Positions 31,121 to 40,684 of a DNA stretch of 64,000 bases are shown piece by piece. Where the stretch lies: contig JAGWTU010000020.1 in NCBI GenBank assembly GCA_028868825.1, positions 23,796 to 87,795 of the forward strand. The letters run 5' to 3'. Each line of letters starts with the position of its first letter. Position 1 is the first letter of the stretch. Under the pieces are notes generated by a model. It saw only the letters and a program-made list of their open reading frames with translations. It was not told the origin of the DNA and searched no databases. Origin of the DNA: Burkholderiales bacterium. GTDB lineage: Bacteria; Pseudomonadota; Gammaproteobacteria; Burkholderiales; Burkholderiaceae_C. The position numbers and the translations under genes are program-made.

Positions 31121-32281
<1,161 letters not shown>

Positions 32282-32291
32282 GGACGAGAAC

Positions 32292-33185
32292 ATGAGCATC
32301 CTGATCAACAAGGACACCAAGGTCATCACCCAGGGCATCACGGGCAAGACCGGTCAGTTCCACACCAAGGGCTGCCAGGCCTACGCCAACGGCAAGAACT
32401 GCTTCGTCGCCGGCGTGAATCCGAAGAAGGCCGGCGAGAGCTTCGAAGGGATCCCGATCCACGCCAGCGTCAAGGACGCCAAGGCCGCCACCGGCGCCAC
32501 CGTCAGCGTCATCTACGTGCCGCCGGCCGGCGCCGCCGACGCGATCTGGGAGGCCGTCGAGGCCGACCTCGACCTCGTCGTCTGCATCACCGAAGGCATC
32601 CCGGTCAAGGACATGCTGAACGTGCGCAACAAGATGAAGCGCAAGGTCGAGCAGGGCGGCAAGGAAACGCTGCTGCTCGGTCCCAACTGCCCGGGGCTGA
32701 TCACGCCCGAGGAAATCAAGATCGGCATCATGCCGGGCCATATCCACCGCAAGGGCCGCATCGGCGTCGTCAGCCGCAGCGGCACGCTGACCTACGAGGC
32801 GGTGGCGCAGCTGACCGAGATCGGCCTCGGCCAGAGCTCGGCGGTGGGCATCGGCGGCGACCCGATCAACGGCCTCAAGCACATCGACATCATGCGGCTG
32901 TTCAACGACGATCCGGACACCGACGCGGTGATCATGATCGGCGAGATCGGCGGCCCCGACGAGGCCGACGCGGCGCGCTGGTGCAAGGCCAACATGAAGA
33001 AGCCCATCGTCGGCTTCATCGCCGGCGTCACCGCCCCCGCGGGCAAGCGCATGGGTCACGCCGGCGCGCTCATCAGCGGCGGCGCCGACACGGCCGACGC
33101 CAAGCTCGCCATCATGGAAGAGTGCGGGTTCACCGTCACGCGCAACCCGTCCGAAATGGGACGGCTGCTCAAGGGCCTGCTCTGA
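32292..33185 (+). CDS. sucD: Succinyl-CoA synthetase alpha subunit
   Basis: Binds CoA and carries the phosphohistidine intermediate. 297 residues: [21 protein letters not shown] near 14, [36 protein letters not shown] near 135, and the active His in [13 protein letters not shown] near 247. Forms the sucCD unit with the gene before it and ends 10 bp from the convergent cytochrome gene. Confidence 0.97.
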   Translation: MSILINKDTKVITQGITGKTGQFHTKGCQAYANGKNCFVAGVNPKKAGESFEGIPIHASVKDAKAATGATVSVIYVPPAGAADAIWEAVEADLDLVVCITEGIPVKDMLNVRNKMKRKVEQGGKETLLLGPNCPGLITPEEIKIGIMPGHIHRKGRIGVVSRSGTLTYEAVAQLTEIGLGQSSAVGIGGDPINGLKHIDIMRLFNDDPDTDAVIMIGEIGGPDEADAARWCKANMKKPIVGFIAGVTAPAGKRMGHAGALISGGADTADAKLAIMEECGFTVTRNPSEMGRLLKGLL

Positions 33186-33195
33186 CCCGGGTCGA

Positions 33196-33669
33196 CTACT
33201 TCGCGCCCGCCGCCTCCAGCGTGCGGGCGTCGATGTAGGACTTCAGCGACCAGACCGCCTCCTGCGTGAACACGCTGGCGTAGGCCGGCATCGTGTAGCG
33301 ACCCTCGCCGTTGCGCTTGCCGCGCAGCACGATGCCCTTGAAATAGTCGTCCGTATCGTCGAGGCAGGCCTTGCGCTTGGCCTCGTCGCCCATGCGCAGG
33401 CAATCGCCGTCGAGCTTGAGCAGGTCGGGCGCGACGCCGCCCGAGACGGCGTTCAGGCCGTGGCAGCCGGCGCAGTTGTGCTCGTAGCCCTCGGCGCCGA
33501 TCGCCACCGCCTTCGCGTCGCCGCGGTAGGGATTGGCCGGCAGCCATTCGGCGCCCAGAGGCGCCAGGCCGCTGGTGTCGATCGGATGGGGCGTCACGTC
33601 GCCATGCGCATGGGCGCCGGCAACGAAGGCGAGGGTCAGGGCGAGGATCGAAGCGCAGCGGGTGTTCAT
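33196..33669 (-). CDS. Cytochrome c-550, PedF family
   Basis: Periplasmic c-type cytochrome. 157 residues: signal peptide (CASILALTLAFVAGAHA), then HGDVTPHPIDTSGLAPLGAEW, the haem site CAGCH at residues 66-70, and the axial-Met region YTMPAYASVF (Met127). PedF relatives accept electrons from PQQ-dependent alcohol dehydrogenases, but no quinoprotein dehydrogenase or PQQ gene is in the window, so the electron donor is unknown. Four further Cys-free segments and the 'DLLKLDGDCLRMGDEAKRKA' type insert (residues 82-101) match the family. ATG at 33669. Confidence 0.82.
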   Translation of the reverse strand: MNTRCASILALTLAFVAGAHAHGDVTPHPIDTSGLAPLGAEWLPANPYRGDAKAVAIGAEGYEHNCAGCHGLNAVSGGVAPDLLKLDGDCLRMGDEAKRKACLDDTDDYFKGIVLRGKRNGEGRYTMPAYASVFTQEAVWSLKSYIDARTLEAAGAK

Positions 33670-33869
33670 GGCGGCAGGGTGGAAGGCGACGCCGCTGCTG
33701 CCGCAAGCGCCGTGCCACGAGCATCTGCTCCAGCCTTGAACAATCGGACGCCGCCACGGCCTCGCATCCTGCGGTCGCCGCCTCAGACGGAGACAGTTCG
33801 CAGGCCGGAATTCCGCCGCCCGTTCCAAGGCCTTGGCCTGTCCCGCAGGGCTGTTCCAGTTCCGCCCCC

Positions 33870-33875
33870 TACACT
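33870..33875 (+). promoter_or_regulatory. Candidate -10 (TACACT) upstream of the TerC-family gene
   Basis: TACACT lies 33 bp before the ATG at 33908, in the 238-bp gap between divergent genes. A palindrome CCAAGGCCTTGG lies upstream around 33822. No clear -35. Confidence 0.3.
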
Positions 33876-33907
33876 CGGTGCCGCCGTCGGGGCTCACGAA
33901 AGGGGAC

Positions 33908-34624
33908 ATGGAACACATCGCCGAACCGGGCTTCTGGGTCGGACTGGCACAGATCATCTGGGTCGACCTGCTGCTGTCGGGCGACAACGCGGTGGTGATC
34001 GCGCTCGCGGTGCGCAAGCTGCCGCCCGAGCAGCGCCGCTTGGCGGTCTTCGGCGGCTGCGCGGCGGCGATCCTGATGCGCGTCGCGCTCACGCTGTTCG
34101 CGGTGCAGCTGCTCGACCTGCCGTACCTGAAGGTCGTCGGCGCCGTGCTGCTGTTCTGGATCGGCGTGCAACTGCTGCTGCCCGAGGACGATTCGAAACC
34201 GCTGCAGCCTTCGGAGCATCTCTGGGCCGCGATCCGCACGATCCTCGTCGCCGATGTCGTGATGAGCCTGGACAACGTGCTCGCCGTCGCCGCCGTCGCC
34301 GAGACCGGGCCCGAGGCATCGCGGCTGCTGCTGCTGCTGATCGGCCTCGGGCTGTCGATCCCCTTCATCATCTTCGGCAGCCAGCTGCTGCTGCGGCTGA
34401 TGCATCGCTACCCGTTCATCGTCACGCTGGGGGCGGCACTGCTGGGCTACATCGCCGGCCAGATGTTCGTCGACGACGTCGCGCTCGCCGCCTGGAGCGC
34501 CACGCTGGGGCGCGCGGGGGCGCTCGCGATCGAAGTCGGCGCGGCGATCGCCGTCGTCGCCGTGGGAACATGGCTGGCGCGCCGCCGCAAGGCCCCGCCG
34601 CGCCCGGGCGACGACGCCCGCTGA
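33908..34624 (+). CDS. TerC-family integral membrane protein (YjbE-like)
   Basis: TerC/Alx/YjbE proteins are implicated in manganese or calcium export and in loading metalated secreted enzymes. 238 residues, about seven membrane helices. The two family repeats carry their acidic pairs in the membrane: WVDLLLSGDNAVVIALA near residue 17 and LVADVVMSLDNVLAVAAVAE near 115. ATG at 33908 after AAAGGGG. The C-terminus is basic and cytoplasmic. It is followed 10 bp later by a Ser/Thr kinase gene; the two may be one transcript, but a functional link is inference. Confidence 0.88.
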   Translation: MEHIAEPGFWVGLAQIIWVDLLLSGDNAVVIALAVRKLPPEQRRLAVFGGCAAAILMRVALTLFAVQLLDLPYLKVVGAVLLFWIGVQLLLPEDDSKPLQPSEHLWAAIRTILVADVVMSLDNVLAVAAVAETGPEASRLLLLLIGLGLSIPFIIFGSQLLLRLMHRYPFIVTLGAALLGYIAGQMFVDDVALAAWSATLGRAGALAIEVGAAIAVVAVGTWLARRRKAPPRPGDDAR

Positions 34625-34634
34625 GCCGGCGACC

Positions 34635-35474
34635 ATGAACCGGCAACTGGGCATCGGCAGCGTCGTCGGCGGCTACCGACTGCTGCGCCGCCTGGGCGAG
34701 GGCGAGCATGGCGCCGTCTTCCTCGCCCAGGACGCCGGCGGCTGGGTCGCGCTGAAGATCGTCGCGCTGCCCCCCGACCCGGCCAATCCGGCCCGCGCCG
34801 CGTTCGTGCAGGGCGCCGAGATCGCGCGCGGGCTGGCCCATCCGGGCATCGTCGGTCTCGCGGCCGCCGGCATCGAGGGCGACATCGGCTGGCTGGCCAT
34901 GGAACCCGTGCCGGGCAGCGATCTGGTGCGCTACACGCGCTCGCCGCGCCTGCTGCCGCTGCCGATCGTGCAGCGGCTGGGCCAGCGCGTCGCCGAAGCG
35001 CTCGGCTACGCGCACGAGCGCGGTGTCGTCCACCGCGACATCAAGCCCGCGAACGTCCTCGTCGACTGGCCCGCCGACATCGTGAAGGTGGCCGACTTCG
35101 GGCTTGCCCGCAGCGCCGCGAGCCCGCGCACCGAAACCGGCGTCATCCTCGGCTCACCGGCCTATATGGCGCCCGAACTGCTCGCCGGCGAGGCACCGAC
35201 GCCGCGCAGCGATCTCTACGCGCTCGGCGTCATGCTGTACCAGCTGCTCAGCGGCCACCTGCCGCACGAGGCGCAGACGATGGGCGAGCTGTTGCGTCAG
35301 GTCGCGCAGACGCCTGCGCCCGATCTCGCGCTGCTGCGCCCGGATCTGCCGCCGCACGTCACCGCGCTGGTGGCGGCGATGCTGGCCAAGCGGGCCGCCG
35401 ACCGCCCGGCCGAAGCGCGGCAAATTGCACAAGTTCTGGCGGCAGCCCGGCCGGGAACGCAGGACTCGCCTTAA
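34635..35474 (+). CDS. Serine/threonine protein kinase (Hanks type), soluble
   Basis: 279 residues, almost only the kinase domain: Gly-rich loop LGEGEHGAVFLA near residue 20, Lys41 in VALKIV, catalytic loop HRDIKPAN (133-140), DFG (154-156), and activation-segment end GSPAYMAPELL. All key catalytic residues are present. There is no membrane helix and no PASTA or other sensor domain, unlike PknB-type receptors. It is followed by PP2C phosphatase and FHA genes on the same strand, so it likely phosphorylates the FHA protein and is reversed by the phosphatase. Confidence 0.9.
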   Translation: MNRQLGIGSVVGGYRLLRRLGEGEHGAVFLAQDAGGWVALKIVALPPDPANPARAAFVQGAEIARGLAHPGIVGLAAAGIEGDIGWLAMEPVPGSDLVRYTRSPRLLPLPIVQRLGQRVAEALGYAHERGVVHRDIKPANVLVDWPADIVKVADFGLARSAASPRTETGVILGSPAYMAPELLAGEAPTPRSDLYALGVMLYQLLSGHLPHEAQTMGELLRQVAQTPAPDLALLRPDLPPHVTALVAAMLAKRAADRPAEARQIAQVLAAARPGTQDSP

Positions 35475-35538
35475 GCCGGGTTCGCGCGCGCTCCGGGGGC
35501 GGGTTTCCGATGCACAATTGTTCAAACCAGATCCCTAC

Positions 35539-36351
35539 ATGCCGACGTTGTCCGACACCCAGCCCATGGCGATCGAGATCCATTCTGCGGTGGACCCGGG
35601 CCGCTCACGCAGCAACAACGAGGACTCCGTCGCCACCGACGACGGCGTCGCGCTCGCCGTGCTCGCCGACGGCATGGGCGGCTACAACGCCGGCGAGGTC
35701 GCCAGCAACATGGCGACCACCTTCATCCACACCGAGCTGGGCCGTTGGCTGCGCGAGGCCAGCAGCCAGGCCAGCGACGCCGAGGTGCGGCGCGCGATGG
35801 ACATCTGCGTCGACAACGCCAACCGCGCGATCTTCAACGCCGCCAATGCCAACCCGCAATTCGCCGGCATGGGGACGACGCTGGTGGTCGCCGTGTTCCG
35901 CGACGACCATGTGCTGCTCGGCCATGTCGGCGATTCGCGCTGCTACCGCCTGCGCGCGGGCCGGCTGCAGCAGATCACGCGCGACCATTCGCTGCTCCAG
36001 GAACAGATCGACGCCGGCCTCATCACGCCCGAGCAGGCCGCCTATTCGGCGAACAAGAACCTCGTCACGCGCGCCGTCGGCGTCGAGGACACGGTGCTGC
36101 TCGAAACCCATCAGCACGAGGTCCAGCCGGGCGATGTCTATCTGATGTGTTCGGACGGCCTCTCGGACATGCTCGACGACGCGGGCATTGCCCAGGTGTT
36201 GCAGGCGCACGATACGCTCGAGTCCTGTGCCCGTGCGCTCATCGACGGCGCCAATGATGCCGGTGGAAAGGATAATATCTCCGTCATTCTGGTGCGCGCC
36301 TCCGGCGGCGCGAGTCCGGCGGGCCGTTCGTGGTGGCCCTTCCGGCGCTGA
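35539..36351 (+). CDS. PP2C-family Ser/Thr protein phosphatase
   Basis: Metal-dependent phosphatase of the bacterial PP2C (Stp1/PrpC) type. 270 residues: DPGRSRSNNEDSVATDDG near residue 20, LADGMGGYNAGEVAS near 45, GMGTTLVVAVF near 111, LGHVGDSRCYRLRAGRL near 127, TRAVGVED near 176, CSDGLSDML near 200 and GGKDNISVILV near 246. Start ATG at 35539, 64 bp after the kinase stop. The short Arg/Trp-rich tail after residue 255 is outside the fold. Confidence 0.93.
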   Translation: MPTLSDTQPMAIEIHSAVDPGRSRSNNEDSVATDDGVALAVLADGMGGYNAGEVASNMATTFIHTELGRWLREASSQASDAEVRRAMDICVDNANRAIFNAANANPQFAGMGTTLVVAVFRDDHVLLGHVGDSRCYRLRAGRLQQITRDHSLLQEQIDAGLITPEQAAYSANKNLVTRAVGVEDTVLLETHQHEVQPGDVYLMCSDGLSDMLDDAGIAQVLQAHDTLESCARALIDGANDAGGKDNISVILVRASGGASPAGRSWWPFRR

Positions 36352-36452
36352 TTCGGCCGGTTGCCGATCACCGGACAGTCCGAGGGGCGCCGTCGGCGAC
36401 TCGCGGACCATGAGCTAGCTGCCGCCGGCAGTGGATTGAATCGAGGGCATGC

Positions 36453-37145
36453 ATGGGCAAGCTGGTGGTTTCGCTCGACGGTGTGGTCATCAAGGAAGTC
36501 CAGCTGACCAAGGACAAGACGACGCTCGGGCGCCGTCCGTACAACGACATCGTGATCGACAACCTGGCCGTCAGCGGCGAGCACGCGGTGCTGCAGATGG
36601 TGGGCGCCGATGTCTTCATCGAGGATCTCAATTCCACGAACGGCACCTACATCAACGGCAAGGCGATCAAGAAGCAGCTGTTGACGCACAACGACACGGT
36701 CGAGATCGGCAAGTACAAGATCAAGTACCTCGTCGACGACTCGAACGACTACGAGAAGACGATGATCATGCGACCCGGTGCCACCGCGCCGGGCACGGGT
36801 GCGATCCACACGGCGCAGCCCACGCATGCCGGCATGGCGGCGACGCATTCGGACTTCGCCGGCCTGGGCGCGACGCCCGTGTCGCAGCCGGCGTCGATCA
36901 AGGTGCTCAACGGCGCCGCCGCCGGGCGCGAGGTCACGCTGACCAAGGTCGTGACGACGGTCGGCAAGCCGGGCGTCCAGGTCGCCTCGATCACCAAGCG
37001 ACCCAACGGCTATGCCTTCGCCCATGTCGAGGGCGCGCAGCGGCCGAGCATCAACGGCGTGCCGCTGGTCGGTGATTCGGTGCCGCTGCGCAACGGCGAC
37101 GTGATCGAGCTCGCCGGCACGCAGATGCAGTTCATCTACCGCTAG
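36453..37145 (+). CDS. FHA-domain protein with likely kinase-target motif
   Basis: Forkhead-associated domains bind phosphothreonine. 230 residues: a clear FHA domain (about 5-93) with TLGRRPYNDIVIDN, the SGEHAVL segment and NSTNGTYING; then DYEKTMIM near 105, resembling the threonine motifs that kinases phosphorylate in FHA regulators such as GarA; a Thr/Ala/Pro linker; and a second FHA-like domain (about 147-230) that ends VIELAGTQMQFIYR but lacks the usual Gly-Arg start (VGKPGVQVAS). ATG at 36453 with CGAGGG upstream. An intramolecular pThr-FHA switch is plausible but inferred. Confidence 0.88.
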   Translation: MGKLVVSLDGVVIKEVQLTKDKTTLGRRPYNDIVIDNLAVSGEHAVLQMVGADVFIEDLNSTNGTYINGKAIKKQLLTHNDTVEIGKYKIKYLVDDSNDYEKTMIMRPGATAPGTGAIHTAQPTHAGMAATHSDFAGLGATPVSQPASIKVLNGAAAGREVTLTKVVTTVGKPGVQVASITKRPNGYAFAHVEGAQRPSINGVPLVGDSVPLRNGDVIELAGTQMQFIYR

Positions 37146-37162
37146 TCGGCTGCCGGTCGAAT

Positions 37163-37183
37163 GGCCGGGCGCTGCGCCCGGCC
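37163..37183 (+). terminator. G+C-rich hairpin after the FHA gene
   Basis: GGCCGGGC (37163-37170) pairs with GCCCGGCC (37176-37183) around a 5-base loop, 18 bp after the FHA stop. No T-run follows, so an intrinsic terminator is uncertain; it could attenuate read-through into the next gene. Confidence 0.4.
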
Positions 37184-37321
37184 CGTGAAGCGGTTCACGA
37201 TACCCGGCGGGGTGGACCCGCAGCGCGCGCAAATGCGGCAGAGCTGCCTTGCGCGGGTGCGGTCGGGGGATCAGCATCGGCGCCTTGTCCGCCCAGTGCG
37301 GCCTCACGCTTTGAGCTCTCC

Positions 37322-38110
37322 ATGCAGATCCGCGTCCTCGGTTGCTCGGGTTCGATTGCCGCCGGCAGCCGTACCACGTCGTTCCTCGTCGACCACGACA
37401 TCCTGGTCGACGCCGGGACCGGCGTCGGCGACCTGACGCTGGACGAGCTCGCGTGCATCGACCATATCCTGGTCACCCATTCGCACCTCGACCATGTGCT
37501 GGCCATCGGCCTGCTCGCCGACAGCGTCACGCGGCGTCGCCACGCCGCGCAGCGGCCGCCCATCGTCGTCCATGCGCTGCCGCAGACCATCGTCGCGCTG
37601 CGCCAGCATGTCTTCAATGGCGTGCTCTGGCCCGACTTCACGCGCCTGCCGACGACGGCGTCGCCGGTGCTGGCGTTCGCGACTATCGAGGTCGGCCAGG
37701 TGCTCGACCTCGGGCGACGCCGCGTCGAGGTGCTGCCCGCCTTCCACACCGTTCCCGCGGTCGGCTATGCCGTCCTCGGTGACAGCGCAGGTTCAGGGGC
37801 CTGGGTCTACACCGGCGATACCGGACCCAACCCGCCGCTGTGGGAGCGGCTGCGCACGCTGCCGCTGGCCGCGCTGGTGATCGAGACGGCGTTCAGCGAT
37901 GACGAGCATGTCCTGGCCGGCATCAGCCGCCACCTCTGCCCGGCCGAGCTGCAGCGCGAACTGGCCCGGCTCGAGCGGCCGGCCGATGTCTACATCACGC
38001 ACATCAAGCCCGGCGAGGTCGATGCGGTGATGCGCGAGATCGGCGCGCAGGCCAGTCCGCATCGCATCCGCGCGTTGGTGACGGGCGAGCGGATCGAGAT
38101 TCCGGACTGA
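37322..38110 (+). CDS. Metallo-beta-lactamase-fold 3',5'-cyclic-nucleotide phosphodiesterase (class II-like)
   Basis: 262 residues resembling class II cyclic-AMP phosphodiesterases. Metal ligands: THSHLDH near residue 57 (HxHxDH), the pattern LPAFHTVPAVGYAV near 141 with a ligand His, YTGDTGPNPPLWERL near 162 with the bridging Asp, and THIKPGE near 226 with the last His. N-terminal MQIRVLGCSGSI is typical. It sits 177 bp after the FHA gene on the same strand. Whether cAMP is the substrate cannot be told; other MBL enzymes share the fold. Confidence 0.8.
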   Translation: MQIRVLGCSGSIAAGSRTTSFLVDHDILVDAGTGVGDLTLDELACIDHILVTHSHLDHVLAIGLLADSVTRRRHAAQRPPIVVHALPQTIVALRQHVFNGVLWPDFTRLPTTASPVLAFATIEVGQVLDLGRRRVEVLPAFHTVPAVGYAVLGDSAGSGAWVYTGDTGPNPPLWERLRTLPLAALVIETAFSDDEHVLAGISRHLCPAELQRELARLERPADVYITHIKPGEVDAVMREIGAQASPHRIRALVTGERIEIPD

Positions 38111-38245
38111 ACGCGGTGCAAATTAGGCAACGCGCCCCAAGACGGGCTCCCGCCAGGAGGTCATCCTGTGTCATGGCAGCGCCACCGTCCGCCGGCTGAC
38201 GCGATCCGACTTCGAATTGCAAGCGCTTTGGCTGCAATCGCGCTT

Positions 38246-39973
38246 TCAACCTGGCGGCGAACCGACCTGCGGCGGCCAGTCTGGCAGCACGGGCCAGATC
38301 CGGCGCCAAATCGCCCACGCCGTGTGGCTGGTGGTGCAGGCATGCTCGGGCTCGAACTTGCATAGTCGATGCAGTGCGTCCAAGGCTGCCGCGCTGTCGC
38401 CATGGGCACCGGTTAGACGGGCGTAATGTTCGATCACAGGCGCGACGGGGTAGCGCAGCATCGTGGTGCGTGCCGCGACCAGGTCGGGTATCGCCGGGCT
38501 GTCAATGGACCAGCTTGCGAAGCGATGAAACGCTCGCAATTGATCCAGTAGCAACGCCGGGGGCGGCGCCGACTCGACGTAGAGCCAGTCATGCCCGCTC
38601 CGGCGCTCGACCGTGTAGGCCGGCCGCACGTCGGTCAGGGCGATGTAGTCGCGAGCCAGCGCCGCCAGCACCAGCGTGACAGCGATCGCCGGGACGCGGA
38701 ACAGCGCTGGTGAGCTAGTACGCAATCGCATGGCCGGCGCACACGCGTCACGCGGCGCGCTGAGCCCGAGCAACATGCCGAACGGGAGCAGGAAGTACAA
38801 GTAGAACAGCGGCAGTTCGACAAGGCCGTGCAGCAACAACGCCGCGGCCGCGAAGGCCGTGCTCAGCGTGGCCGCGTCCCGCGCCCGCCCGAGCCGCAGC
38901 GCAACGGCCCCGGCCAGCGACAGTCCTGCCGCCAACCCGAGCGGCACGCCGAACCAGACGACTAGATCGATGACGTAGTCGTGCGTGCTCGCGTAGAAAT
39001 AGCCGAGCGAGGGATGGCGATCGGCCATGGCGAATTGCGCCGCACCGTTTTGCAGCACGCCCCAGCCACCCCAGGGCCGCTGGGCCACCGCGTCGAGGAA
39101 CAGGGCCCAAATCGCGGGGCGCCGGCCCTCGGAAAGCCGGTCCGCCAGCGGTGCCGACTGCAGACCTGTGTGGCTCGCGAACCAGGGCGTGGCCAGCATC
39201 GCCAGGGCGACGGTCACGGCGATTGCCGCCAGCGCGCGCGTGTTGCGTGCGCGCCAGGGCAACAACTCGCGCCGCCATGCGATCAACACCAGTAGCGCGC
39301 TCGTCACCAGCCAGGCGACGCGCGATTGCGTCAGGACGAGCGCCATTGCGATCGGCGAGGCCAATGCCATCGCAACGCGATGCCCGATGCGTTCGCGGTA
39401 GCGCAGGCGCCAGATCGCGCACAGCCCTTGGATCAGCAGCGAGGCCAGCAGATTGGCCTGCTCCATATGGGCGATCGGCCGCCCGCCCGGCACGCGCTCT
39501 GCGAAGTCCAGCCGCGACCAGCCCAGCCATTGCAGGATGGCCAGCGGCGACGACGCCAGCGCGGCGATCAGAAAAGCCACCGCCAAGCGGTCGGCGAAGG
39601 TGGCACGCTCAGCGTCGGGCAGCGATGCCGTGACGACCACCGCAATTGCGAACGAGGCGAAGTAAAGCGATGGCAGCAGGGCGTCGGACAGGTACGGGAC
39701 TTGGCCGAGCCCCCATTGCATCCAGGCGACGCCCGCGAGCGCGAGCGCTGCGGTCGGCATCGACCATAGCGGCCACGAGACTGCACGGTTCGTGTCCCGC
39801 AGCGCGGTGAGTACCGACTGCAGCCATGCCAACGCGGCCACCGCCGATGTCCATTCGCGCCAGAAGCTGAGCCAAGGCTGGTCGCCCACGGGCAACAGCA
39901 GGGCGATGGCCAACAGGGCGGCGCTGGCACAGCCTATCGCGGTCGAGTAGCGGCTCACGCCGGCTTCAGGCAT
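38246..39973 (-). CDS. Wzy_C/PglL-type O-antigen ligase or pilin oligosaccharyltransferase
   Basis: Polytopic membrane enzyme of the O-antigen ligase superfamily. 575 residues, about 11 helices in the first 430. PglL_A-like start (PLWSMPTAALALAGVAWMQW), VPGGRPIAHMEQANLLASLLI near 166, the Wzy_C core (LTQSRVAWLVTSALLVLIAW; QRPWGGWGVLQNGAAQF near 285; STHDYVIDLVVWFG near 310), and VELPLFYLYFLLPFGMLLGL near 385; the C-terminal 150 residues are soluble. Codon choice looks less G+C-biased than in its neighbours. Starts just past the pilin terminator, so a partial shared transcript with pilA is possible; glycosylating the pilin is the natural guess. Confidence 0.82.
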   Translation of the reverse strand: MPEAGVSRYSTAIGCASAALLAIALLLPVGDQPWLSFWREWTSAVAALAWLQSVLTALRDTNRAVSWPLWSMPTAALALAGVAWMQWGLGQVPYLSDALLPSLYFASFAIAVVVTASLPDAERATFADRLAVAFLIAALASSPLAILQWLGWSRLDFAERVPGGRPIAHMEQANLLASLLIQGLCAIWRLRYRERIGHRVAMALASPIAMALVLTQSRVAWLVTSALLVLIAWRRELLPWRARNTRALAAIAVTVALAMLATPWFASHTGLQSAPLADRLSEGRRPAIWALFLDAVAQRPWGGWGVLQNGAAQFAMADRHPSLGYFYASTHDYVIDLVVWFGVPLGLAAGLSLAGAVALRLGRARDAATLSTAFAAAALLLHGLVELPLFYLYFLLPFGMLLGLSAPRDACAPAMRLRTSSPALFRVPAIAVTLVLAALARDYIALTDVRPAYTVERRSGHDWLYVESAPPPALLLDQLRAFHRFASWSIDSPAIPDLVAARTTMLRYPVAPVIEHYARLTGAHGDSAAALDALHRLCKFEPEHACTTSHTAWAIWRRIWPVLPDWPPQVGSPPG

Positions 39974-39994
39974 CGGATTTCGTCGCTTGAAATG

Positions 39995-40019
39995 AAAAGG
40001 AGGCGCAAATGCGCCTCCT
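39995..40019 (-). terminator. Rho-independent terminator of the pilin gene
   Basis: On the minus strand AGGAGGCGC-ATTT-GCGCCTCCT (40019 down to 39998) forms a perfect 9-bp stem with a 4-base loop, followed by TTTT (39998-39995). It lies 27 bp after the pilin stop and 22 bp before the ligase start. Confidence 0.85.
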
Positions 40020-40045
40020 CTGAGAATTGGCCTGAGCGGCGCGAT

Positions 40046-40528
40046 TTAGCCGCGGCAGGATCCCGGAAGGTACTTCGGATCCATGCTCGTGCCGTCGGCC
40101 TTGTTGCCGCAGCGCCAGGCGAAGACCTGCACGCCCATCGATCCGGCGAGTGCCTTGCCGGCCGAATCTACTGGCACCAGAGTCACGGTCTGGCTGGCCG
40201 CGGACCCGAGCGATGCGTCGGCCGACGAGGTGACCGTGATGACGCCGGTTCCGTCGGTATCCACGGATGTCACGAACTTGCTGGGTGCAGGGTTGCCGCC
40301 AATGCCCGATTCGCAGCCCCAACTGCTCTTGGCCGGTGCCGTAGTGGCGGTCTGATACACCTCGGAGATGGTCGTGCGGCATTGGCTGGCGGCCAACAGC
40401 ACTTCGGAGACCTTCGCCTTGATGGTGTAAGTCTGGTATGCCGGCAGCGCGACGGCGGCCAGGATGCCGATGATCGCAACGACGATCATCAGTTCGATGA
40501 GGGTGAAACCCTGCTGTACACGCTTCAT
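40046..40528 (-). CDS. pilA: Type IV pilin, major subunit (PilA-like)
   Basis: Structural subunit of type IVa pili. 160 residues: a short leader MKRVQQG cut by PilD before [24 protein letters not shown] (Glu5 present), then a Thr/Ser/Ala/Gly-rich globular domain ([20 protein letters not shown]), and a C-terminal disulfide loop from WRC to PGSC. Ribosome site AAGGAG about 10 bp upstream. The promoter is sigma-54-like and a strong terminator follows. It ends SCRG rather than Ser, so a TfpO-type C-terminal glycosylation is unlikely; internal Ser/Thr targets fit better. The two adjacent ligase genes support glycosylation. Confidence 0.92.
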   Translation of the reverse strand: MKRVQQGFTLIELMIVVAIIGILAAVALPAYQTYTIKAKVSEVLLAASQCRTTISEVYQTATTAPAKSSWGCESGIGGNPAPSKFVTSVDTDGTGVITVTSSADASLGSAASQTVTLVPVDSAGKALAGSMGVQVFAWRCGNKADGTSMDPKYLPGSCRG

Positions 40529-40576
40529 GGTTCAAGACTCCTTACAAGAAATGAGAGGGGATGACAGGCCAATTCA

Positions 40577-40593
40577 ATGCACGCGACGTGCCA
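40577..40593 (-). promoter_or_regulatory. Sigma-54 (RpoN)-type promoter of the pilin gene
   Basis: Reading the minus strand from 40593: TGGCAC-GTCGC-GTGCAT, one base off the consensus TGGCAC-N5-TTGCA, with invariant GG and GC correctly spaced. The ATG is about 50 bp downstream. Pilin genes in Pseudomonas are known to use RpoN with PilR; here that is inference. Confidence 0.7.
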
Positions 40594-40607
40594 GGGGCCT
40601 ACGACGT

Positions 40608-40684
40608 CAAAAGCGTGAGGTTTCGCGCATGGCATGACCTTCAGCGTCAGCGCTCGCAAAGGCCGGGTGACCAAAAGTGTCAGG
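40608..40684 (-). repeat. Three phased 13-bp repeats upstream of the pilin promoter
   Basis: Plus-strand units CAAAAGCGTGAGG (40608-40620), CTTCAGCGTCAGC (40639-40651) and CAAAAGTGTCAGG (40672-40684) share AGYGTSAGS. Starts are 31 and 33 bp apart, about three helical turns each, so all would face the same side of the DNA. They lie 15 to 92 bp upstream of the -24 box. Candidate PilR (enhancer-binding protein) sites; the third includes GTGTC, part of the known Pseudomonas PilR motif. Confidence 0.5.

Noticed and set aside
34635..37145. Kinase/PP2C/FHA as part of a type VI secretion cluster
   Set aside because: No tss/Hcp/VgrG genes in the window and the kinase lacks the extra domains of PpkA.
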